From positions 1 to 8,526 of the forward strand of contig JALUUA010000210.1 of NCBI GenBank assembly GCA_027021605.1: a stretch of DNA of 8,526 nucleotides. Direction: 5' to 3'. This DNA is from Candidatus Bipolaricaulota bacterium. Lineage in GTDB: Bacteria > Bipolaricaulota > Bipolaricaulia > RBG-16-55-9. Under the pieces are notes generated by a model that saw only the letters and a program-made list of their open reading frames with translations, made no database searches and was not told where the DNA came from. Shown one piece after another: positions 1-4,553 of the stretch (the first letter of the stretch is position 1; every line of letters starts with the position of its first letter). The position numbers and the translations under genes are program-made.

Positions 1-962
1 AACGAATTTGCGAGCCCCACTCAATGCTCTTCTGCTCCCCCTTGAGCTTGGCCAGCTCCTCCTCCTGCTGGCGCCGCTTGAGTTCGTAGAGCTTCGCCTT
101 GAGCATTCGCAGGGCGATCTCTTTGTTTTGGTGCTGGGAGCGCTCCCGCTGGCAGGCTACGACGATGCCCGTGGGCAGGTGCGTGATCCGCACGGCGGAG
201 TCCGTTTTATTTACATATTGCCCCCCCGCCCCGCTGGCCCTATAGGTGTCAACCCGAAGGTCCTCCTCGCGGATCTCGATCTCGGGGTCCTCAACCATGG
301 GGGTGACAGACACGGCCGCAAAGGAGGTGTGGCGGCGCTTGTTCGCGTCAAACGGGGAGATCCGCACCAGGCGATGCACCCCCTGCTCGTTGCGCAGATA
401 CCCATACGCATAGGGTCCCCCGACCTCCACGGTGGCGCTCTTGATCCCGGCCACCTCGCCGGGGCTCACCTCCAGAACCCGATACCGAAAGCCGCGGCGC
501 TCCAGCCAGTTGATGTACATCCGAAGGAGCATCTCCGCCCAGTCCTGGGCGTCCGTGCCCCCCGCGCCCGCCTGGATCGTAAGATAACAGGGCCCCTCGT
601 CGTAGGGGCCACTGAGAAAGGTCTCCAGCTCCAGGCGGTCCAGCTCTTGGGCGATGGTTTGGAGCTGCTCCTCTGCTTCCCGGTGGGCCGCCGCGTCGTC
701 CTCCTCCTCGGCGAGCTCCGCGAGCACTTCGAGATCCTCCAAAGCGCGCTCCAGGCGCTCGAACTTCTCGACCTGGGCGCGCTTGGCTTCGAGCTCTTGG
801 GAGATCTGCTTGGCCCGCGCTCGGTCGTCCCAGAAGTCGGGGCGACCCATCTCGGCCTCCAGCTCCCGGACGCGGGCCCTCAAGGAGGGAACGTCAAAGG
901 CGATCCCCGACGGCCTCGAGCCGTCGGCGCAGCTCCTCGATCCGTTCGCGTTCGATGGCCAT
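1..962 (-). CDS. prfB: Peptide chain release factor 2, made by programmed +1 frameshift; C-terminus lies beyond the window
   Basis: RF2 reads UGA and UAA stop codons in the ribosomal A site and triggers release of the finished chain in the cytoplasm. Zero-frame translation from the ATG gives 22 codons ending in CTT followed by TGA (896-894). Shifting +1 continues as DVPSLRARVRELEAEMGRPDFW and stays open to the window edge, for 320 residues in all. RF2 hallmarks are SPF at about 202-204 (the stop-recognition tripeptide, RF1 has PxT) and SGAGGQ with GGQ at about 246-248, the catalytic loop. E. coli RF2 has about 365 residues, so roughly 45 C-terminal residues are cut off by the window. The ATG follows GGGGTGAT (978-971), a strong ribosome-binding site. 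The frameshift means this is not a pseudogene. It diverges from rsmI across 39 bp. Identification is secure. Confidence 0.96.
893..908 (-). promoter_or_regulatory. prfB programmed +1 frameshift site (CTT TGA C with upstream GGGG)
   Basis: The minus strand reads GGGGATCGCCTTTGAC. The P-site CTT (899-897) is followed by an in-frame TGA (896-894) and then C. Ribosomes that slip +1 from CUU to UUU continue with GAC in the new frame. In the known E. coli system, scarce RF2 slows termination at UGA and so raises frameshifting, giving negative autoregulation. The stimulatory Shine-Dalgarno-like GGGG here ends 5 nt before CTT, against 3 nt in E. coli, so the site may be less efficient. The slip site itself matches exactly. 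Confidence 0.9.
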
Positions 963-1001
963 TTGCACCGATCACCCCGCAGATTTTAGGATTTCAACGC
1001 G

Positions 1002-1715
1002 ATGAGCGCAACCGAGTCTGAAACGAAGGGGAAGAAGGGCACCCTCCACCTGGTGGCCACCCCCATCGGGAACTTGAAGGACATCACGCTGCGGGCCCTG
1101 GAAATCTTGAAGAGCGTGGACTTGATCGTTGCAGAGGACACCCGCCGCTCGCGCGTTCTGCTGGAACATTACGGCATCGAGACGCCCTTCGGGCCCAGCT
1201 TGTACGAGGGCGTCGAGCCCCAGCGCGTGGAGCGCGTTCTGAATCTGCTGAAGGAGGGCAAAGATGTGGCTCTCATCTCCGATGCGGGGACCCCGCTCAT
1301 CCAAGATCCCGGGTTCCTGCTGGTGCGGCGGGCCGTGGAGGAGGGGGTTCGGGTGGTGCCCGTCCCCGGCCCCACGGCGCTGGTCGCCGCGCTGGTGGCC
1401 TCGGGGTTCCCCACGGATCGCTTTGTCTTTGAGGGCGTCCCGCCCAAGAAGCCGGGGAAGCGGCGGGCCTTCTTTGAATCGTTGAAGGACGAGGAGCGCA
1501 CCGTGGTGCTCTACGAGAGCCCCCATCGTATCCTCAAGACGTTGGAAACCTTGGCGGAGGTGATGCCTCGGCGGGAGATCTGCGTGGCTCGCGAACTCAC
1601 CAAGATACACGAGGAGTTCCTGCGGGGGACGGCTGAAGAGGTGCTCCGGCGGCTCCAAGAGCGTCCCCGCGTGAAGGGGGAGTTTGTGCTGGTGATTCGG
1701 GGCAAAAAGACTTAA
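1002..1715 (+). CDS. rsmI: 16S rRNA (cytidine-1402-2'-O)-methyltransferase
   Basis: RsmI uses S-adenosylmethionine to methylate the 2'-O of C1402 in the 16S decoding centre. The 237-residue product has the family's tetrapyrrole-methylase fold signatures: GTLHLVATPIGNLKDIT at 13-29, VAEDTRRSRVLLEHYGI at 43-59, ALISDAGTPLIQDPG at 90-104, VPVPGPTALVAALVASG at 119-135, and FFESLKDEERTVVLYESPHR at 158-176. E. coli RsmI has 286 residues, so this copy lacks the short C-terminal extension many homologues carry. In the segment where many homologues read HEHN, this one reads SLYEGVEP (66-73). The ATG has a modest TAGGAT ribosome-binding site about 9 nt upstream. Its stop TAA overlaps the stop of the convergent DUF2442 gene. 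It sits back to back with prfB, another ribosome-function gene. Identification is confident. Confidence 0.95.
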   Translation: MSATESETKGKKGTLHLVATPIGNLKDITLRALEILKSVDLIVAEDTRRSRVLLEHYGIETPFGPSLYEGVEPQRVERVLNLLKEGKDVALISDAGTPLIQDPGFLLVRRAVEEGVRVVPVPGPTALVAALVASGFPTDRFVFEGVPPKKPGKRRAFFESLKDEERTVVLYESPHRILKTLETLAEVMPRREICVARELTKIHEEFLRGTAEEVLRRLQERPRVKGEFVLVIRGKKT

Positions 1716-1978
1716 GGCTTTCGACCCGCCCCCGATGCGGGGACCTTTAGCAAATCGCGCAAAAACTCGGGGGCGAAATCCGCCCCGTTCGGCCAAGTTA
1801 CGGTGTGCAGCTCTGGGTCCAGGGTAAACTTCCGGAAGTAGTCGGGATCCTTCAGGGGCTCAAAGATCTCGCCCTCCAATTCGTGTTCTAAATCTACCTC
1901 CCCCTCGCTGCCGTCGGAGAAGCGCAGATAGAGCTTATATCCGCCTACATACTTCGCTTCCACAACCCGTAAGATCAT
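1712..1978 (-). CDS. DUF2442 family protein, likely partner of the upstream DUF4160 protein
   Basis: This small protein has 88 residues from the ATG at 1978. It shows the DUF2442 pattern: an N-terminal V-x-x-A-K-x-V-x-x-Y-K-L-x-L-x-F-S-D-G-S segment, then EVDL, GEIFEPLKDPDYFRKF, and the highly typical WPNGADFAPEFL near the end. No signal peptide or membrane segment is visible. The biochemical function is unknown. A GTG at 1987 would add three residues, but ATG at 1978 is preferred because GGAG lies 8 nt upstream of it. That GGAG comes from the second copy of a 22-bp tandem duplication. The gene follows the DUF4160 gene closely, and such pairs recur in bacterial genomes. A toxin-antitoxin-like role is inference only. 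Confidence 0.85.
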   Translation of the reverse strand: MILRVVEAKYVGGYKLYLRFSDGSEGEVDLEHELEGEIFEPLKDPDYFRKFTLDPELHTVTWPNGADFAPEFLRDLLKVPASGAGRKP

Positions 1979-1979
1979 C

Positions 1980-2023
1980 GTCTTCACTCCAGGGGTGCGA
2001 TGTCTTCACTCCAGGGGTGCGAT
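1980..2023 (-). repeat. Exact 22-bp tandem duplication (two copies) covering the DUF4160 stop and DUF2442 ribosome-binding site
   Basis: Bases 1980-2001 and 2002-2023 are identical and directly adjacent, with mismatches on both outer sides, so the duplication is exactly 22 bp. On the minus strand each unit contains ATCGCACCCCTGGAGTGA. The upstream copy encodes the last residues of the DUF4160 protein (IAPLE) and its TGA. The downstream copy supplies the GGAG that precedes the DUF2442 ATG. Since 22 is not a multiple of three, the second copy is untranslated spacer unless GTG 1987 is used. Confidence 0.95.
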
Positions 2024-2263
2024 CTTCCTCAGTGGCTTACGCTCTCGTGCCATGTTCCAGAGCTCCCGAAGTTCATCCCTGTGCAGTTCATGCCATTCCA
2101 ACACATGGCGCAGCGCCCGCCGAGGAAAGCGACCCTCAACCACCCCGGTTTCGATTTCGACCGTGATCTCATACTCCCCGTACTTCGCGTGAAAGTGGGG
2201 CGGCTCATGGTCTCGATAGTAGATCACGATAACAATCCCCAGAAAGCGGGAGATCTCGGGCAT
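2006..2263 (-). CDS. DUF4160 family protein
   Basis: The product has 85 residues starting MPEISRFLGIVIVIYYRDHEPPHFHAKYGEYE, an almost textbook DUF4160 N-terminus with the invariant-looking DHxPPHFHAKYGEYE. It continues with VEGRFPRRALRHVLEWHELHRDELRELW. The open frame extends upstream to 2332, but the family begins at MPEIS, and the extra residues would only be a shadow of the upstream gene. The ATG lies 7 nt after the stop of the YkuK-like gene, with no clear Shine-Dalgarno, which suggests translational coupling. DUF2442 follows directly. The His-rich PPHFH segment could bind metal or be catalytic, but no activity is established to my knowledge. The family call is firm and the function open. 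Confidence 0.88.
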   Translation of the reverse strand: MPEISRFLGIVIVIYYRDHEPPHFHAKYGEYEITVEIETGVVEGRFPRRALRHVLEWHELHRDELRELWNMARERKPLRKIAPLE

Positions 2264-2270
2264 TGGGCTG

Positions 2271-2753
2271 TCACGTGTGCTTGTCCGCCACCGTGGAAGC
2301 CGCGTAGGCGTCGGGTTTGGTCTTGACGGCAAAGCCCGAGCCGAGGATCATCCCCACGACCTCGTCGATGAGCTCGCGGGTGGGGCCGCGCTCCCCCACG
2401 TCGACGTGAATCTCCAAGTTGTAGTCCAGGAGGGTGCGCTCCTCCAAAGCCTCCATGAGCGCCTTGGCCAGCTCGAACGACAACAGTGCTTCCTTGTAGA
2501 TCTTCTGGCGCAGGGTGTGCACCTTCGGTTCGCGGACCCGGCGCCAGAAGTAGCGGCCCCCCTTGCCCACCCGGTGGATGATGATGGCGCTCACGAAGTC
2601 CATCTCCCCCAGCCCGGCGTGGGAATCGGTCCCCACCACGATCTGGTAGTTCTCCTCGGGGTCCTCCTCCATGAGGGCCACCAGATCGTCCACCACTTCC
2701 GCAAACGACATCCGACCCTTGGTCGGGCTGTAAAAGCGCTCATCCGGTCTCAT
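2271..2753 (-). CDS. YkuK-like RNase H-fold protein (DUF458)
   Basis: The 160-residue product matches the YkuK/DUF458 family along its whole length: FYSPTKGRMSF at 7-17, a Y-Q-I-V-V-GTDSHAG stretch at 36-47, FVSAIIIHRVGKGGRYFWRR at 53-72, LRQKIYKEALLSFELA at 81-96, EIHVDVGERGPTRELIDEVVGMI at 114-136, and KPDAYAASTVADKHT at the end. The family is predicted to adopt an RNase H-like fold. The acidic residues in GTDS (D43), HVDVG (D118) and KPDAYA (D148) are plausible metal ligands, but no substrate is proven. A TTG at 2768 would add five residues, but the TATAAT box at 2778-2773 would place transcription start next to it, so ATG 2753 is preferred. It is the first gene of the three-gene set with DUF4160 and DUF2442. 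Confidence 0.88.
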   Translation of the reverse strand: MRPDERFYSPTKGRMSFAEVVDDLVALMEEDPEENYQIVVGTDSHAGLGEMDFVSAIIIHRVGKGGRYFWRRVREPKVHTLRQKIYKEALLSFELAKALMEALEERTLLDYNLEIHVDVGERGPTRELIDEVVGMILGSGFAVKTKPDAYAASTVADKHT

Positions 2754-2762
2754 ACGCGAAAA

Positions 2763-2772
2763 CCCCAAGGGG
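2763..2772. repeat. 10-bp perfect palindrome CCCCAAGGGG beside the -10 box
   Basis: This is a perfect inverted repeat with no spacer base. It lies between the TATAAT box and the ATG of the YkuK-like gene, about where transcription would start. It could be a small operator. As an RNA hairpin it is weak because the loop would have to consume stem pairs. Confidence 0.6.
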
Positions 2773-2800
2773 ATTATACGGCCTAGGGGAGATTCAGCAA
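2773..2800 (-). promoter_or_regulatory. Probable promoter for the ykuK-like/DUF4160/DUF2442 genes
   Basis: A consensus TATAAT -10 occupies 2778-2773 on the minus strand, with TTGCTG (3 of 6 to TTGACA) at 2800-2795 and a 16-bp spacer. It sits in the gap just after the stop of the lipoprotein gene, giving a leader of about 12 nt before ATG 2753. The -10 is persuasive and the -35 weak. Confidence 0.55.
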
Positions 2801-4474
2801 GAGGGAGAGGCTGCCGGAGTCAAAGCGCACCACCAAGAGATCGGGCGCTGCGCTCCCGGAGAAGTTTCCCGCAAGGAGCGCCGTGGGGCTGCCCAGGACG
2901 GGGAACTCGCGCGCCAGGGCGTCGGGGAAGCGGCCCAGCCCGTCGCCCAGGAGCACCGTCACGGACTCCGCCGTGCTGTTGGCGGCGGCCAGGTCGGGTA
3001 CGCCGTCCCCATCGAAGTCCCCCACGGCCACGGCGCGGGGACCCGCCCCCACGGGCACGGGCTCCGGGGGCCGGAACCTCCCGTCCCCTCGGCCCCTTAA
3101 GACGCTGAGCGCGCTCCCCTGGGCGTTGGCGCTCACCAGGTCGAGCGCGCCGTCCCCGTCGAGGTCGTGGGCGAGGAGGGCCGTAGGGCCCGGCCCCAGC
3201 TCGTAGACCTCGCCCATCCGAAAGCCCCCCACGCCGTTCCCGATGAAGATTCTGAGCGAGTTGTCCAGGAAGTGGGCCACGGCCAAGTCGGGCCGCCCGT
3301 CGCCGTTGAAGTCGCCCGTCGCCAGCGCCGAGGGCCAGCTGCCCACGGGGATCTCCGTGGCGAGGACAAAGCCGCCCTCCCCGTCCCCCAGGAGCACGCT
3401 TACCTCGTCGTCGGCGACGTCGGCCACAACGAGGTCGAGGGCCCCATCCCGATCGAAGTCCTCCAGCGCCACCGCGGAGGCCCAGCGCGCCACCGCCATC
3501 CTCTCCCCCTCGACGAAGCTCCCGTCCCCCCGGTTGAGAAGGGGTAGGACCGCCCCGGAGTCGAGGTGGGCGACCACCAAGTCGGGAAGATCGTCCCCGT
3601 TGAGGTCCCCCAGGGCCAGGGAAACGGGGCGGCGGCTTACGGGGATCGCCTCCTGCCCGCCGAGGGTCCCGTCTTCCCGGCCGAGGAGGAGGGAAAGCGA
3701 GTCGTCCTCGCTGTTGACGATCGCTACGTCAAGCAGGCCGTCGCCGTTGAAGTCGGCCGCGACCGCGTCCGTGGGGGCCTCGCCCACCCGCACGTCCCAG
3801 GCGCTGGCGAAGCCGAGGACGTGAACGTTCAAGGAGGCCACGCTGCTCGCGCCGTCCGCGTCCGTGACGGTGAGGCGGACCTCATAGATCCCCGGCTCGC
3901 GGAAGGTGTGGCTCACCCTCGCCCCGCGGGCGGCCCCCCCGTCCCCGAAGTCCCACTCGTAGCGGACGATCCCCTCCCCCTCGGGGTCGAAGGAGGCCGA
4001 CCCGTCGAAGGTCACCGTAAGGGGCGGCCAGCCGCTCGTGGGGGTGGCCGCCAGGATCGCGCGGGGCGGCGGGTTCCCCACCACGATGCGCACCCGGTCC
4101 TGATCCCGGGCCCCGAAGGAGTCGATGACCGTGAGGGTCACGAGGTAGATGCCGTTTTGGGTGTACGTGTGGCGGGCTTGGAGTCCCTCGGCGGTGGTGC
4201 CGTCCCCGAAGTCCCAGAGGTAGCTCACGATGAGGCCGTCGGGGTCGTAGGAGCGGGAGGCGTCGAACTCCACGGTGAGGGGGGCCTCCCCGCGGGTGGG
4301 GTTCGCCTCCACGATCGCAACGGGAGCGACGTTCCCGGCAAGGAGCCCACAGCCCCCCAGACCCAACCCGAGGGCGGCGAGGAGCGCTGCGCCCCCCAGA
4401 CCCGACGCCGCGCCGCGGGCCCTCCACCGCCCGTGTTTGCCCCTACGCGTCCCTATCCCTATCCCCATCTCCAT
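2783..4474 (-). CDS. Lipoprotein with two PKD domains and seven FG-GAP/VCBS repeats (probable seven-bladed beta-propeller)
   Basis: The 563-residue product is exported and lipid-anchored. It has a basic n-region, a hydrophobic stretch at about 27-41 and a lipobox LGGC with Cys42. Two PKD domains follow (about 50-133 and 136-218), each with the WDFGDG core (87-92 and 174-179). Then come seven repeats whose DxNGDGxxD-type calcium loops start at 241, 290, 339, 388, 437, 486 and 537. The spacing is 49 residues for the first five intervals and 51 for the last. The seventh loop is degenerate (NFSGSAAPD). Seven such repeats match an integrin-like propeller. The likely role is binding of carbohydrate or protein at the cell surface, but the ligand is unknown. 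A GGGAGG site (4491-4486) lies 11 nt before the ATG. A promoter lies just upstream, after the subtilase gene. The start region is hexamer-repetitive. The domain call is strong and the function open. Confidence 0.9.
   Translation of the reverse strand: MEMGIGIGTRRGKHGRWRARGAASGLGGAALLAALGLGLGGCGLLAGNVAPVAIVEANPTRGEAPLTVEFDASRSYDPDGLIVSYLWDFGDGTTAEGLQARHTYTQNGIYLVTLTVIDSFGARDQDRVRIVVGNPPPRAILAATPTSGWPPLTVTFDGSASFDPEGEGIVRYEWDFGDGGAARGARVSHTFREPGIYEVRLTVTDADGASSVASLNVHVLGFASAWDVRVGEAPTDAVAADFNGDGLLDVAIVNSEDDSLSLLLGREDGTLGGQEAIPVSRRPVSLALGDLNGDDLPDLVVAHLDSGAVLPLLNRGDGSFVEGERMAVARWASAVALEDFDRDGALDLVVADVADDEVSVLLGDGEGGFVLATEIPVGSWPSALATGDFNGDGRPDLAVAHFLDNSLRIFIGNGVGGFRMGEVYELGPGPTALLAHDLDGDGALDLVSANAQGSALSVLRGRGDGRFRPPEPVPVGAGPRAVAVGDFDGDGVPDLAAANSTAESVTVLLGDGLGRFPDALAREFPVLGSPTALLAGNFSGSAAPDLLVVRFDSGSLSLLLNLP
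2786..3784 (-). repeat. Seven tandem FG-GAP/VCBS coding repeats, about 147 bp each
   Basis: The DNA for residues 231-563 of the lipoprotein falls into seven units of about 147 bp. Each encodes a pattern like GPxPxAxAxGDFNGDGxPDLxVAxxxxxxLxVLLGxGxGxF. The units are diverged in base sequence, so this is an old amplification and not a fresh one. Confidence 0.88.
4442..4474 (-). repeat. Hexanucleotide-periodic start of the lipoprotein gene
   Basis: The first codons read ATGGAGATGGGGATAGGG and continue with further GGGATA-like hexamers, encoding MEMGIGIGTR. The 6-nt period keeps the frame, so copy-number change would only lengthen or shorten the signal-peptide n-region. The true start could also be the second in-frame ATG at 4468. 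Confidence 0.6.
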
Positions 4475-4497
4475 CCCATCTACAGCCTCCCGCGGGG

Positions 4498-4527
4498 ATC
4501 TTAGAGGCTCTGTGAGCCCTAAGTCAA
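4498..4527 (-). promoter_or_regulatory. Probable promoter of the PKD/FG-GAP lipoprotein gene with an inverted repeat in the spacer
   Basis: The minus strand carries TTGACT (4527-4522, 5 of 6 to consensus) and TAAGAT (4503-4498, 4 of 6) separated by 18 bp. The expected start lies near 4491, close to the GGGAGG ribosome-binding site. The spacer holds the inverted repeat GGCTC-TGT-GAGCC (plus strand, 4506-4518), a possible repressor or activator site. This is the best full two-box promoter in the window and implies the lipoprotein gene can be expressed apart from the subtilase. Confidence 0.55.
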
Positions 4528-4553
4528 CAACCCCCGATGACTCTTAATTCAGC

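Noticed and set aside
894..896. In-frame TGA in prfB as evidence of a pseudogene
   Set aside because: It sits in the exact CTT TGA C context of programmed frameshifting, and the +1 frame is intact and conserved.
983..1011. Promoter for prfB (TTGCGC, 17-bp spacer, TAAAAT on the minus strand)
   Set aside because: Spacing is good, but the predicted start near 976 would fall inside the GGGGTGAT ribosome-binding site, and the -35 matches only 3 of 6. Too weak to list.
8..1021. Long plus-strand open frame opposite prfB
   Set aside because: It is the complement of prfB, has no recognisable domain and a Leu/Gly/Arg-rich shadow composition. The minus strand gives clear RF2 motifs.
1730..1748. Rho-independent terminator for rsmI (CCCCG-ATG-CGGGG then ACCTTT)
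   Set aside because: The stem is only 5 bp, the loop is 3 nt, and only three Ts follow after two other bases. It also lies in the DUF2442 coding sequence.
2264..2332. N-terminal extension of the DUF4160 protein (MPSRPNPTPT...)
   Set aside because: It overlaps the ykuK-like coding end in another frame, and the family starts at MPEIS.
2754..2768. TTG start of the YkuK-like protein adding five residues
   Set aside because: It would lie at the predicted transcription start, and homologues begin just before FYSPTKG.
3566..4504. Long plus-strand open frames opposite the lipoprotein and subtilase genes
   Set aside because: They are GC-driven antisense shadows without domains. The minus strand encodes clear PKD, FG-GAP and S8 motifs.
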